From Ceratopteris richardii (lineage: Eukaryota > Streptophyta > Polypodiopsida > Polypodiales > Pteridaceae): a stretch of 64,000 bases of DNA. The position numbers and the translations under genes were made by a program. This document shows, piece after piece, positions 1 to 13,011 of the stretch (position 1 is its first letter; the number at the start of each line of letters is the position of its first letter). The notes under the pieces were generated by a model that worked only from the letters and a program-made list of their open reading frames with translations, was not told the DNA's origin and ran no database searches. The DNA is taken from the NCBI GenBank assembly GCA_020310875.1, contig CM035438.1, forward strand, positions 99,370,139-99,434,138, written 5' to 3'.

Positions 1-199
1 AAAATCAATTGGAAGCATAAAAGTTTGCAATCTGAGAGAAGGTTATGGCATCCATTACTGAGATCAAGAAGCCATGTGATAGAATGGCTTGTGAAGGGAT
101 GGAACGGACTAGCAAGGGGCTAGCTTGAAGGTGTCTCCAAAGTTCTGAACCAAATGATGGAAGGGTAACTACTCTCAACACTCAACTTAAAGCCCAAGT

Positions 200-1030
200 A
201 AGAAGTAGTAAGGGAGATGTTACATTCTCCACCAATACATCAGGTAAAGGTGGTTCCTTAGCCAAAGGTAAGATTGCAAAGAGGATTAGTAAGAAGTTTC
301 AAGGACTATGCTTCCATTGCAAAAAGGAAGGAATAGACTATTGCACATTTTCACGTCAAGAAGATAGTTTGAAGAGTATAAGGAGGAGACAACAGATGCC
401 GATAAAGCAAATTTTGTATGCTCCTCAACATCAGAAGAGTCAATTGTGGATTCATGGGTACTAGAAACGATGCATTTCACAACATAGCCAATGAGAAAAG
501 TCACTTTAGTTCTATGTAGCCTCAACAAGGACCCACCCATCAAAAGGAGAGGGACAATATGGAAGGAGATGCAAAATCAAGGTATTTCTCTTCATCACGT
601 ACCTATAGTGAATGGAATGAAGGAACCTTGTAGAACTTGCATGAGGGGCAAGGCCTTGGGAGGATCTTCCTACCTTGTGATTGTCAACGACTGTAGCAAG
701 AAGATGTGGATGTATTTTCTTCATGATAAGGCTCAAGATTTTTGTATGACTAAAGAACAACCAAAACTTGTTGAAAGTTATCCAATAAAAAGCGTGAAGA
801 ATCTTATTGAGCTCAACTTAGAGGAGTTGGAAGGCTTTTGCAAGTGAAAAGGGATGAGTGTCAATCAATGGCCCCTCACACATCACTACATAGGGGCATT
901 AAGGAATGCATGGGTCACACCATTCTTGAGATAGCAATATGTATGAGGAAAGGCATCTGGTTTCCTTATCATATCAGAAAGAGTCATCATGATGCTTGCA
1001 TTGGTAAGAATCCGTCTCTCTCGCAGTTAT
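200..1030 (+). mobile_element. Ty1/copia fossil fragment (gag zinc knuckle to integrase)
   Basis: Weak coding fragments on the plus strand read as a decayed copia polyprotein. Around 289-350 the translation contains CFHCKKEG, which looks like the start of a gag zinc knuckle. At 491-760 the translation has the CRTCMRGK and GGSSYLVIVNDCSKKMWMYF blocks that mark the passage from the pre-integrase zinc region into the integrase core of plant copia elements. No LTR of this copy was recognised and the polymerase part is missing, so this is a broken remnant with several breaks. It is old, judging by how little of the protein is readable. Confidence 0.6.
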
Positions 1031-1078
1031 GAATTTTTGAGATTGTGCATTAGGCCCGTGTCCCACATGAACTCATGT

Positions 1079-1110
1079 ATATATGTGTGTCTGTGTGTGT
1101 GTACGTGTGT
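1079..1110. repeat. GT-rich microsatellite
   Basis: A run of TG/GT dinucleotides with a few interruptions (ACGTGTGTG type). It abuts the left end of the TRIM-like element and so hides any target-site duplication there. Confidence 0.8.
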
Positions 1111-1266
1111 GTATTTGAACTCATGAACTACCGGGTAGGAGTACGATGGGCTAACCACTTGTCCCAAAAGCCATGGTTGAGGAAGTATGGTTGAGGATTA
1201 CTTCCTAGTCCTCCCTCTTAGGGTGTGGTTCAATCATCTCCTACTTGTTATTTATTGATTCTAACA
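1110..1266 (-). repeat. TRIM 3' LTR (minus-strand element)
   Basis: This is the left copy of the terminal direct repeat. On the minus strand it starts TGTTAGAATC and ends in TACACACA, running into the GT microsatellite. It shares the central block around AACCACACCCTAAGAGGGAG with the right copy. Confidence 0.65.
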
Positions 1267-1280
1267 CTCTCTTCCCGTTA
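1267..1280 (-). other. Polypurine tract of the TRIM
   Basis: On the minus strand this reads TAACGGGAAGAGAG directly before the TGTTAG of the 3' LTR, where plus-strand priming is expected in LTR elements. Confidence 0.55.
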
Positions 1281-1705
1281 TAGAGATCATTGTCCTCAAT
1301 GATCAATCCTTGATCTCCCCTTGAATTGATGTCCTCAACCTTGCATAGTCTCTTGAACCATCTTGTTCTCAGCCTCAGTATCTTGAACCCTCGCTCTCAA
1401 CCTTGGTCTCTAGAACCTTGCCTTTCTGCTTCTTGGTTTCTTGCCTACGGACTTGCCTTGTTCGCAACCTTGGTCTCATGAGCCCCTTGTTCTCAACCTC
1501 AGTATCTTGAACCTGGTTCTCATCCATGCTAGATATCTTGGATCCTCAATCTCGAGCTTCAATTTGGAACCTCATTCCAAGAGATTTCCAAGGATATTTT
1601 ACACGTCTAAATTTGACCTACGGATTGGGAGATAAATTCAAATCTTTGTTGAACTCACCTTCGAAATCAACATGCACGCCTTCCTTCCCAAGCATATTTC
1701 CTAGA

Positions 1706-1717
1706 CTCTAATACCAA
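1706..1717 (-). other. Primer-binding site of the TRIM (initiator Met tRNA type)
   Basis: On the minus strand it reads TTGGTATTAGAG immediately inside the 5' LTR. This differs by one base from the standard plant copia site for initiator methionine tRNA. Confidence 0.65.
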
Positions 1718-1718
1718 T

Positions 1719-3380
<1,662 letters not shown>

Positions 3381-3583
3381 TAACTATTTTTGTGCATATC
3401 ACATATTTTGGTTTGGAGATCATTCCTAAAAAGGTAATCCACTTCTTGATATTTGATGATAAGAAGCATGAAACCTTTTTTGTGCAAGAGCGTTTCCAAT
3501 TACATTGGCAATGGCTGATAGAGCTAACCTTGACTTAAGCCAACATTGGGTATGGTGAGATGGTGTAGCTGCTTGTTTTAAAG
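3381..3583 (+). pseudogene. Second partial copy of the transposase core
   Basis: This 200-bp piece closely matches 7708-7910 of the transposase pseudogene downstream, at both DNA and protein level. The shared translation runs from the TIFVHITYF block through KKVIHFLI, DDKKHETFFVQ and WQWL to the stretch before the second catalytic motif. Similarity starts and ends abruptly on both sides. It therefore looks like a broken-off fragment of the same DNA transposon family, or the remains of an earlier copy. By eye the two differ at roughly one base in six to eight. The piece cannot encode a working protein. Confidence 0.75.
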
Positions 3584-4000
3584 ACTGATGACATTGATTT
3601 TATGGTGATGTGTGGGCTCTTGGCCCCTGCACATTTTGTACAATTCCCTCATTAATCTAGTTTTTTCCTGTTCTCTAGAAAAAATGAGGTTATATATGAA
3701 TAACATCTCATATTGTGGATGATTGTTGTAGGTTTAAAAGTATGCCTAACAATATCCATTTAGTTTCATATTGTTCATTCATTGTATCTAACATCTGAGG
3801 TTTGGGATGATCGTTGTAGGTTTAAAAGAGGTATAACAAGTCTACATACGTAAGTGATGGAGCACATAATGTGAAATGAGCATACTCAATGTAAAATCAA
3901 TATAATAAAGTGGATTGATGAGTGGGAGATGTTATTGTATTGATGATTTCTTCATCATTTGTAGTGTGTTGATGGAGGGCAATTTTGGACAAGTGAACTG

Positions 4001-4702
4001 ATGGAATTTAGTACAATACCAATAGTGGATAGTGATCAACAAGCATTAAGATGTTATTGGAAGGAAAAGAAAAGGAAATATAGAGACACAATAATGTCAA
4101 GGTCGGGCACTAATGTGGAGGGTAATGGTAATTGCAGTTCAAGCAACTTGGATGGCATTGTGGATAAGATCATCAAGTATTTTAAAAATCAAACTAGACA
4201 CTTATGTTGTGAAGATGAAATCTAGGCACTAAATAGGATATTATAGAGTCCATGTACTGGGAAACTTTTTGATGCAATGTGAAGTAACAAAGATCATGTA
4301 ACATGTGCCCTTTTCACCAATCTTTGGAATACACTGCAAAGTATGAGAAAGAATTATGATGACCTTGTGTTGAAGAGATCAAGATTGATGATGGCTCTAA
4401 ATAGTGATGCATTTTCATCAACACATCAGATAAATATTTCAAGACTTTCTAGGGTATTGGAATTAAGCAAGAAAGTTGTCTATGATACGATTTGATGGTT
4501 AAGTGCAGTTGAGTCTGATCATTGTTTTTGAAGGCAATTGGTAGGGCAACATGTACCACATGTATTACACAAGATTTCAAGCATTTTATTATCAGGTTTT
4601 GAACAACAGAGAGCAGGGTGTCATCAAATAAGAAGAAGCAAGACCCGACTTGGCAAAAATCAATATTTGGAGCATCCTGTTCACCTTCTTGATGTATCTC
4701 AG
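4001..4702 (+). pseudogene. Decayed transposase gene, N-terminal exon
   Basis: One reading frame stays protein-like for 702 bp and is interrupted only by nonsense codons (TAG near 4226 and 4244, TGA near 4286, 4496 and 4529), with no frameshift. The translation begins MEFSTIPIVDSDQQA. It carries a basic KEKKRKYRDT segment and later a helix-turn-helix-like SRLSRVLELSKKVVYDTI stretch. Helix-turn-helix N-terminal regions are common in DNA transposases. The frame ends at GTATCTCAG/GTAATC, a good plant 5' splice site, and the satellite array begins about 30 bp further on. The catalytic part resumes on the far side of the array in the same strand. I infer this is the upstream exon of the same gene. 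No similarity to a named N-terminal domain could be confirmed. Confidence 0.5.
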
Positions 4703-6985
4703 GTAATCCTATTTTCAATCATCAATTCATGATTTTAGCTATTTAAACATGAACCAGTAACAAGTAACTTATAGTAACAATCTAATAGTAATAGCTAACT
4801 AGTAGCAAGCTAATAGTAATAGCTAAATAGTGACAAGCTTTTTAGAAATAGCTTATTATAGACAACTCACAAAGAAATTGGCTCTTAAGTAATAGCAAAT
4901 TAGTAACAAGCTAATTAGTAGTAGCTAATTACTAATAATCATCCAAGAACCAGCTACTTAGTAATAGCTAATTGGTAACAAGATAATTAGTAATAATTAA
5001 TTACTAACAACTAATCAAGAAGTAGCTACTTAATAATAAGGAACTCTTCACAAGCTAAATAGTAATAGCTAATTACTAACAACTAAGAACTAGATACTTA
5101 GTAATAGGTAACTAGTAACAAGATACTTAATAATAGCTAATTACAAACAACTAACTAACAACCAAATACTTAGTAATAGCTAATTAGTAGAAGCTAATTA
5201 ATAATAGCTAATTACAAATAGTAAACCAAGAACTAGCTCCTTAGTAATATTTAATTACTAACAAGCTAATTAATAATAGATAATTACTAACGACTAATTA
5301 AGAACTAGCTACTTAGTAATAGCTAATTGGTAACAATCTAATTAGTAATTGATTATTAGTAATAATTAATTACAAATAATTATCCAATGACTAGCTACTT
5401 AATAATAACTAACTATTAATAAGCTAAATAATAGTAGCTAATTATTGAGAACTAACTAAGAACCAGCTACTTAGTAATAGGTAACTAGTAACAAGCTAAT
5501 TAATAATAGCTAAATACAAACAACTAACCAAGAACCAACTACTTTCTAATAGAAAATTAGTAACAAGCTAATTAGTCATAGCTAATTACAAACACCTTAC
5601 CAAGAACCAGCTACTTAATTTTAGCTAATTACTATCAAGCTAATTAGTAATAGCTAATTATTGAGATCTAACTAAGAACCAGCTACTTAGTAATAGGTTA
5701 GTAGTAGCAAGATAATTAGTAATAACTAATTACAAACGACTATCCAAGAACAAGCTACTTAGTAATAACTAATTAGTAACAAGCTACTTAGTAATGGCTA
5801 ATTAATAACAAGCTAATTAGCAATAGCTAATTACAAATAGCTAACAAAGAACCAACCACTTAGTAATAGCTTATTAGTAACAAGCTAATTAGTAATAGCT
5901 AATTACAAACAACTAACCAATAACCAACTACTTAGTAATAGCTAATTACTAACAAGCTAATTAGTAACAAGCTAATTAGTAGAAGCTAATTAGTAATCGC
6001 TAATTATAAAGAGTTAACCGAGAACCAACTAGTTAGTTATATCTAATTACTAACAAGCTAATTAGTAACAAGCTAATTAGTAATAGCTAGTTACAAATAG
6101 CTAACAAAGAACCAGCTACTTAGTAATAGCTAATTACTAGCAAGCTAATTAGTAATAAGCTGATGAGTAACAAGCTAGCTAGTAGCAATCTAATAAGTAA
6201 CAAGCTAATTAGTAATAGCTAATTAGTAACAATCTAATGAGTAACAAGCTAGTTAGTAAATAGCTAATTAGTAATAGCTAGTTAGTAACAAGCTAATTAG
6301 TAATAGCTAATTACAAAGAACTCACCAAGAACAAGCTACTTAGTAATAGCTAATTACTAACAAGCTAATTAGTAATCGCTAATTAGTAACAAGCTAATGA
6401 GTAATAAGCTAATTAGTAACACGCTAGGTAATAACAAGCTAATTAGTAATAGCTAATTAGTAACAAGCTAATTAGTAACAGCTAATTACAAACAGCTAAC
6501 CAAGAACTAACTACTTAGTAATAGCTAATTAGTAACAAGCTAATTAGTAACAAGCTAATTAGTAACCAGCTGATTAGTAACAAGCTAATTAGTAATACGT
6601 TATTGCAAACAGTTAACCAAGAAGGAGCTACTTAGTAATATCTAATTAGTAACAAGCTAATTAGTAATAGCTAATTACAAATAGCTAACCAAGAACCAGC
6701 TACTTAGTAATAGCTAATTTCTAACAAGCTAATTGATCTCAGTAATAGCTAATTACTCAGAACTAACTAAGAACCATCTACTTAGTAATAGCTAATTACA
6801 AACAGCTAACCAAGAACCAACTACTTAATCATAGCTAATTACTACAACTAGTAATAGCTAATTATTGAGAACGAACTAGTAACAATCTAACTCCTTGTAA
6901 CAAATAACCACCAACTACTTAGTAATAGCAAACTGATAACTACCTAATTAATGACTATTAATAACCACTTGTTTGTGTACTGTAG
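4703..6985 (+). other. Putative intron of the transposase gene, filled by satellite
   Basis: The stretch is bounded by CAG/GTAATC at 4703 and by TTTGTGTACTGTAG/A ending at 6985, both acceptable plant splice signals on the plus strand. About 97% of it is the tandem array. As the sequence stands the phases disagree: the donor lies on a codon boundary, while the downstream frame needs one leftover base. Either an indel has occurred since or the true sites differ, so the intron reading is an inference. Confidence 0.45.
4735..6960. repeat. Satellite array 1: 14-bp AT-rich unit with higher-order structure
   Basis: This is 2.2 kb of tandem repeats built from TAATAGCTAATTAG and TAACAAGCTAATTAG variants. 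Every 65-215 bp a variant block of the type AACCAAGAACCAGCTACTTAG recurs, giving an irregular higher-order repeat. Most units contain the 8-bp palindrome CTAATTAG. No open frame crosses the array. Units differ by several bases, so it is not freshly amplified. Confidence 0.95.
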
Positions 6986-8787
6986 ATGAAGCTATTTATA
7001 CGCTTCAAACAATTGCATCCAATGATAAATATCCAGCTTCAAAAGTTGAATCATTGAGGCCATATTTTGTTAAGAGATTGAAAGATAGATTCACATGTTA
7101 GTGCATTTATCACGTTCAAATGTCATACCTTAAGGATGCAACCAGTCTCCTACATCAATCAAGCTCGGTCGTGCATAACTGTCTTTGTAAATGTGATTGT
7201 TGTGATTGTTCTATTTATCAAGTAGGGAAGACATCAAGTTGCAATGCTCCAACAACTACATTTCGATCAATTAGCAACATTATAGAGAGTATTCTATGTC
7301 CACGTCAAAATGATGCCACATTCCACCAGAAAAAATGTGTGATGGGTGAGTGCTCTGATTGCAGAGTAGGACATTTTAAGTTGTGTCCAAGAGAGACTAG
7401 CATTTAGGAATATCATATTCTTATAAATATCTTTGAAGATGTCAAATCAATGTATGAAGAACAATCATAAAAGGAAAGAATTATAAAGAGGGAGATGAGT
7501 CCTAAAGTTGTAACAGGATTATTTGAGAAAACTCTAAAGAAATTTATCAATCACCATTTCATTTACTTATTGCAAGCGAACCACTTTAAGATGTGTGTCT
7601 CTGAATTCCCAGGCGATATTGTGGTCTCAGTGGTTGATTTTGGAGAAAACTATACATTCCGCAAGCAAAATGAAATACAATCTATGCATTGGTGGTCTAT
7701 ACATGTAACTATTTTTGTGCATATCACATATTTTTGTTTGGAGGTTATTCCTAAAAACGTAATCCACTTCTTCATATCTGATGACAAGAAGCATGAGACC
7801 CTTTTTGTGCAACATTGTTTCCAATTATGTTGGCAATGGTTGAGAGATCTAAACCTTGAATTAAGCCAACATTGGGTATGGTCAGATGGTGCAACTTCTC
7901 ATTTTAAAGCTAAACATCCATTTTACTTTGTAGGAAGATATCCATGGCTAATAGGCATGACTATGATATGGAACTTCTTTGAGTAAGGGCATGGGAGGGG
8001 AGAACATGATGGTGCACGTGCAGTTGTGAAAAGGGTGATAACCCATGAACAACTAAAACCTGAAGGTGCAATGCTGAAATGTGCTACAGATGTTTTGAAA
8101 TTTCTCAGGGGACATTTTTCTGAGTCAAAAGGGAGAGATGTCACATGGGTCTTTTGGGAAGTGAAGATTGACGAAGTGAACAGGGAGAAGGCTTGGGATT
8201 GTAAGGGGATATCTCAAGTGCGATCCTTGCATTTGATTCGTGGCTATTCAAGGTTAGGTGGACATTGCATTGGTGTTAGAGAACAAACATGTTATTGCTT
8301 TCATTGTATCCATGGTTAGTGGAAAAGATGCATCAAAAAATGCCACGTTCAAAATTGGGCATACCATACTTTGACTCCTATGAGTGAGTCAAATGAAGCA
8401 GAAGACTCATCCTTTTCCAATTTTACATTTGAAGGTGATGGAAAATACCTATCAGATGCATTGGTAGTGGATGTGGACAATGATGAAGGTGTAGATTTCT
8501 ATTTATTAAAGTGCACACAAGGAAAACAGTTCAGTTTGAAGAATGTAATGGATGCCTGGAATAGCTTGATAGCTTTAGGAACATATTATGTGGTGGGTTT
8601 ATTTTATGAGAGACTAGAAGAAAATATCTACAAGTTGTTAGAAACAAGGCCAATAGCTTATATGTATTCCCATCTTGTAAGATGCATTAAAATACTCATG
8701 TCACCAGTCCACGATTGTATAGACATGTTTACCATAAATGGTGATGTGTATGAGGCCGTTTATAATAGTATGCCCTGGACTTTGTAA
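6986..8787 (+). pseudogene. Decayed DNA transposase, catalytic part (unplaced family)
   Basis: One frame is readable from DEAIYTLQ (6985) to the TAA at 8785, broken only by nonsense codons near 7099, 7405, 7467, 7984 and 8317. The order of motifs is as follows. A cysteine-rich block (CLCKCDCCDCS) is followed by KKCVMGECSDC, probably zinc-binding. VVDFGENYTF holds the likely first catalytic aspartate. HWWSIHVTIFVHITY and DDKKHET come next, then WVWSDGATSHFKAKHPFYF with the likely second aspartate. Last is GHGRGEHDGARAVVKR, followed by a tail of about 250 residues. The DFxENY ... SDGAxxxxK ... HGxGxxDGxGxxVKR arrangement is one I associate with an uncharacterised DNA-transposon-derived protein family in animals and plants. 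I cannot assign a superfamily. No terminal inverted repeats were identified. Confidence 0.65.
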
Positions 8788-8882
8788 TACCCATGTGATG
8801 TTGGACAACTTTTTTGTCTGGCACTATGTAGTTCACAATTTGACTAGATAATTATAAACTAGTTTCTTCACTAACCATTTCT

Positions 8883-9600
8883 ATGCTGAGAAGTTCAATC
8901 AAGTGGAACATGTGGTGCCTCCCTAATAAAGCTGCTAAATGGATAGCTAGATCCCTAGATTCTTCTGACATATGGGCTAACCTCATAAAAAGAAACATTA
9001 AACATTTTTATATAGAAAACTGTAAATCCTGGAAAGATCATCCTTTATGGGATATTGTTGTGCCTCCTCACTCTTTTGTTGTTGTAGGAATTTCCCTTTG
9101 TTGTAGATTATGGAAGGCTTGCATGGAGGTTAAAAAGGCATGTTGCTCTAATGAGAAGTACTTTATGCATTCTGACTTTTTCAAGAAAGCATCTAGATTG
9201 GATGGCTATCTCTATGGAACAATTGCAAAATGGGAATGAAAGAGCACGTGTTGCAAGAACGGATACTCTAACTTGAATGGCCTCACTGTCAATGGTGGGA
9301 TCATTCATGACTCTTCTTTAATGGATATCACTAACTTATCTCTTGCTTGTCTTCAAGTATTGTTGATGCACAAAAAGGTGCTACAGGAGAGGCTTCTTCA
9401 ATGCACTTCCCAAAGGCCTGTTCACCTTGTTGATGTTGCCAGATACATGTTGCAGAAATTCAAGAGTTGTAGAGGGTTCAAAGACATTGCAGTGAGGTGG
9501 CTTCTTGCTATCTAGACAGTTTCTCTTGAGGATTTTCAACTATTTAAACATCTATATAACACCTCCCCCAACCAATGGAGAGATTCATTACTTATGTTGT
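8883..9600 (+). pseudogene. LINE-like ORF2 C-terminal fragment (tentative)
   Basis: Plus-strand frames at 8883-9239 and 9273-9515 read as a decayed protein. The first has LPNKAAKWIARSL, then SDIWANLIKRNIKHF, then WKDHPLWDIVVPP. This recalls the region after the reverse transcriptase in plant LINE ORF2, where a block of the type KWIWR...W..ll..ky is followed by a W-rich stretch. No polymerase motif, poly(A) tail or target duplication is visible, so the call is weak. It could also be an unknown C-terminal part of the neighbouring transposon. It lies between the two gene tails and ends just before the last exon of the minus-strand gene. Confidence 0.35.
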
Positions 9601-9603
9601 ACT

Positions 9604-9992
9604 CTAGTTCTCGCTTTTACATGATTTTCTCATGTACATGAGCTTGTGTATCAAGAACCTTTGTATCTCTCTGACTCGTATCCTACCCAGATCTATGTCC
9701 CCTGCTCTAGGAGTATTTGCTGAGTATTTATTGTAATCTGGGACCCTTGTGTGGGATCCACTATGAAAGTCAATGCGTGTGGACTCCACATCATGCATGT
9801 TGTCAATTGGACAAGGATCGACACTTGGATCCATTGCAGATGGTGTTTGGAGGAAGGGTGGAATATTTTCTTTCTCTTTCGATGATGAAGATTGGGCATA
9901 AGTCTTACTTTCAGCAAATGGTATACGTCCAAGATTTTCACTTATCCCAAGCTGCCTATCATATGCACCATCAACATTGTTGGTAAGTGTTC
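9604..9992 (-). pseudogene. RING/coiled-coil gene, last exon
   Basis: The minus strand is open for 389 bp and ends at a TAG at 9604-9606. The translation is hydrophilic and has no low-complexity runs (NNVDGAYDRQLGISENLG ... RVPDYNKYSANTPRAGDI ... RVREIQRFLIHKLMYMRK). The plus-strand reading of the same DNA is poorer. The exon starts after CCTCAATAG, a splice acceptor. Its first two bases complete a glycine codon with the single base left over from the exon ending at 12562, so frame and phase agree across the satellite-filled intron. I know no family for this tail. It appears to be the C-terminus of the RING-like protein. Confidence 0.55.
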
Positions 9993-12561
9993 CTATTGAG
10001 GTACGAGCAACTGCTTAGCACAATGAAACCAGCTAGATTAATGTTCCACTAGAGGGTTAAAGAGTAAAAAACAGATAGTTGATGGATGACTTATTGCAAA
10101 CAATTAATGAAAAACTACATCCTTAGTAGTCGCGAATTAGTAACTAGCTAATTAGTAAGAACTAACTACTAATAACTATGGAACAATCGGTTACTTAGTA
10201 ATAGGTAATTAGTAACAAGCTAATTAGTATTAGCTAATTATGAACAACTAACCAAGATCTAGTTACTTCATAATAGCTACTTAGTAACAAGCTAATTAGT
10301 AATGGCTAATTTGTAATAGCGAATTAATAATACCTAATTAGTAATAGCTAATTAGTAATAGCTAATAAGTAATAGCTAATTTGTAATAGCTTATTCGTAA
10401 TAGCTAATTCGTAATAGCTAGTTTGTAATAGCTAAATTGTAATATCTAATCAATAATAGCTAATCAATAATACCTAATCAGTAATAGCTAATTAGTAACA
10501 AGTAATTAATAATAGCTAATCAGTAATAGCTAATTAACAATAGGTAATTCATAATAGCTAATTCGTAATAGCTAATTCATATTAGCTTATTCATAATAGC
10601 TAATCAGTAATAGCTAATCAATAATAGCTAATCAGTAATAGCTAATCAGTAATAGCTAATTAGTAACAAGCTAATTAGTAACAAGCTAATCAGTAAAAGC
10701 TAATCAATGATAGCTAATTAGTAATAGCTAATTCATCATAACTAATTTGTAATAATTTGTTATAGCTAATTAGTAATAGCTAATTCATCATAGCTGATTA
10801 GTACTAACTAATTTGTCATAGCTAATTCATAATCGCTAATTTTTAATAGCTAACTCATAATAGCTAATTCATAATAGCTAATTCGTAATAGGTAATTTGT
10901 AATAGCTAATCATTAATAGATAATCAATAATAGCTAGTTTGTAATAGCTACTTATTAATAGCTCATCAATAATAGCTAATCAGTAATAGCTAACTAGTTA
11001 TAGCTACTTATGAATAGCTAATTTGTAATAGCTAATTCATAATAGCTCATTTGTAATAGCTAATCATGACTAGCTAATCAATAATAGCTAATCAGTAATA
11101 GCTAATTAGTAATAAGATAATTAGTAATATCTAATTAGTAATGGCTAATTAGGAATAGATAATTAGTAATAGCTAATACTAATAGCTAATTAGTAATAGG
11201 TACTTCATAATAGCTAATTCATAATAGCTAATTCGTAATAGCTAATTCCTAATAGCTACTTTGAAATAGATAATCAATAATAGCTAATTAATAATCGTGA
11301 ATTAGTCAGAAGCTAATTAGTAATAGCAAACTACTAACAACTATCGAAGAATTAGCTACTTAGTAATAGCTAATTAGTAACAAGCTAATTAGTAATAGCT
11401 AATTAGTAACAAGCTAATTAGTAATAGCTAATTACGAACAACCAACCAAGAGGTAGTTACTTCATAATATCTACTTAATAACAAGCTAATTAGTAATGGC
11501 TAATTTGTAATAGTGAATTAATAATACCTAATTAGTAATATCTAATTAGTAATAGCTAATTAGTAATAACTAATTAGTCATAGCTAATTCATAATAGCTA
11601 ATTTGTAATAGCTAATGAATAATTGTTAATCAATAATAGCTGATTAGTAATAGCTAATCAATAATAGCTAATTAGTAACAAGCTAATCCGTAATAACTTA
11701 CTATTAAGATAACTAAAAACTAGCTTCTTAGTAATAGCTAATTAGTAATAGCTATGACGAATTAGCTACTTCGTAATAGCTACTTAGTAATAGTTACTTA
11801 GTAATAGCTACTTAGTAATAGCTAATTATTAATAGCTAATTGGTAGCAAACTAATATATTAATAACTAATTTCTAACAGCTAACTAATGACCAGCTACTT
11901 AATAATAGCTAATTGGTAACAATTTAATTATAAATAGCTAATTACTAACAAATAACCGAGAGTTATCAACTTAGTAATAGCTAACTAGTAACACGTTAAT
12001 TAGTTAGAAACAACTAACTATAACCATATACTTAGTAATAGCTAATTAGTAACTAGCTTATTAGTAATAGCTAATTAGTAACTAGCTTAGTAGTAATAGA
12101 TGATTACTAACAACTAACTAAGAACCAACTACTTTGTAATAGCTAACTAGTAATAAGCAAATTAGTAATAGCTAATTACAAACAACTAACCAAGGACTAG
12201 CTACTTAGTAATAAGTAATTGGTAACATGTTAAATAGTAATAGCTAATTACTAATGGCTAACTAGGAACCAGCTACTTAGTAATAGCTAATCGTTAACAA
12301 GATAATTAGTAATAACCTAGTAACCTAGTAATAGCTAATTAGTAATAGATACTAACAAGTTACCGAGAATCAGCAAGTCAATAACTAGTAATAATCTAAT
12401 TAGTAATAGATACTTAGTAAGAAGTAACTAAAAACCAGCTACTTAGTAATAGGTAACAACTAGCAACCTAAGTAGTAATCTAGTTACAAACAACTAACCA
12501 AGAAGCCATAGCCATGGATAAAAAGTAATATTATTAATAGTAATCAACACGACAAGCTTAC
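9993..12561 (-). other. Intron of the minus-strand gene, filled by satellite
   Basis: Read on the minus strand, it opens with CATAGAG/GTAAGC at 12561 and closes with CCTCAATAG/GA at 9993. The phases of the two flanking exons match. The length is 2,569 bp, of which about 2.4 kb is satellite array 2. GTAAGT at 9983 on the plus strand also looks like a donor, but the plus-strand frame there is worse than the minus-strand one. Confidence 0.55.
10085..12505. repeat. Satellite array 2: same 14-bp family as array 1
   Basis: This is 2.4 kb of tandem units, mostly TAATAGCTAATTAG with common end variants TTCG, TTTG, TCAG and TCAA. The middle (10,300-11,300) is a plain 14-bp repeat. The right part (11,750-12,500) returns to the higher-order form with AACCAGCTACTTAG blocks seen in array 1. 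Orientation of the unit on the plus strand is the same as in array 1, and therefore opposite relative to the host gene. Confidence 0.95.
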
Positions 12562-12931
12562 CTCTATGAAAGTTGAATCCACCATCAAAGAATCCAGAGA
12601 TTGTTTGTTGCACATGTTGTGGTATTTCAACACCACATTCAGGTCCTTAAAAGTTGATTGACAGATGACTGTGTGTTGCAAAGCAAATATAGTGATATGC
12701 ATGGTTGCATGGCATAAGGTGCACTATAAAACTCACCCTCTCCTCAATATTCAAACCACATGCTATGCAGATGGATGAAACACTGAGTAAGACGGTTGAT
12801 GGTAACTTTGGGGGAGGTAATGGCAATAATGGTGAAAATTCATTTGAATCCATCATGCATAACATGTTCTTTACAAAGGATAGATGTCAATTTGCACTCT
12901 TGAGCTGATTCTCATGCAACTGACATTCAGC
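12562..12931 (-). pseudogene. RING/coiled-coil gene, RING-like exon
   Basis: A 370-bp exon on the minus strand runs from the acceptor TACACAG/GCTGAATG to the donor CATAGAG/GTAAGC. It keeps a single frame with two nonsense codons. The N-terminal part (AECQLHENQLKS) continues the upstream coiled coil. A proline-rich PLLPLPPPKLP stretch follows, then CIAC, sixteen residues, and CNHAYHYIC, which is the C-x2-C ... C-x-H-x2-H-x2-C pattern of a RING-H2-like finger. The final zinc pair is incomplete: GPECG stands where CPxCG is expected. RING fingers usually bind ubiquitin-conjugating enzymes, so an E3 ligase origin is plausible. The lost cysteine and the stops mean it no longer works. Confidence 0.55.
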
Positions 12932-13011
12932 CTGTGTATGTAACAACCCAATTGATCAGTATTGAACTTTAGAAAAATGTTCCAACCAATGTCAATAAAG
13001 CTAAATATTAC
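12932..13011 (-). other. Short intron (80 bp)
   Basis: On the minus strand GAACTGGAG/GTAATA opens it and GTATGTTACATACACAG/G closes it. Both flanking exons are in phase 0. Eighty bases is a normal length for a small plant intron. This matched pair is the best evidence that a spliced gene once existed here. Confidence 0.6.

Noticed and set aside
4001-8787. Use of a variant genetic code or stop read-through to explain the many stops in the transposase
   Set aside because: All three stop codons occur, neighbouring fossils use the standard code, and simple decay explains them.
9717-9986. Plus-strand ORF of 89 codons
   Set aside because: The minus strand of the same DNA gives a better protein that is in phase with two further exons. 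The plus frame is its shadow.
4735-12505. Satellite arrays as CRISPR-like arrays
   Set aside because: Units are contiguous 14-mers without unique spacers, and the sequence is plant nuclear DNA.
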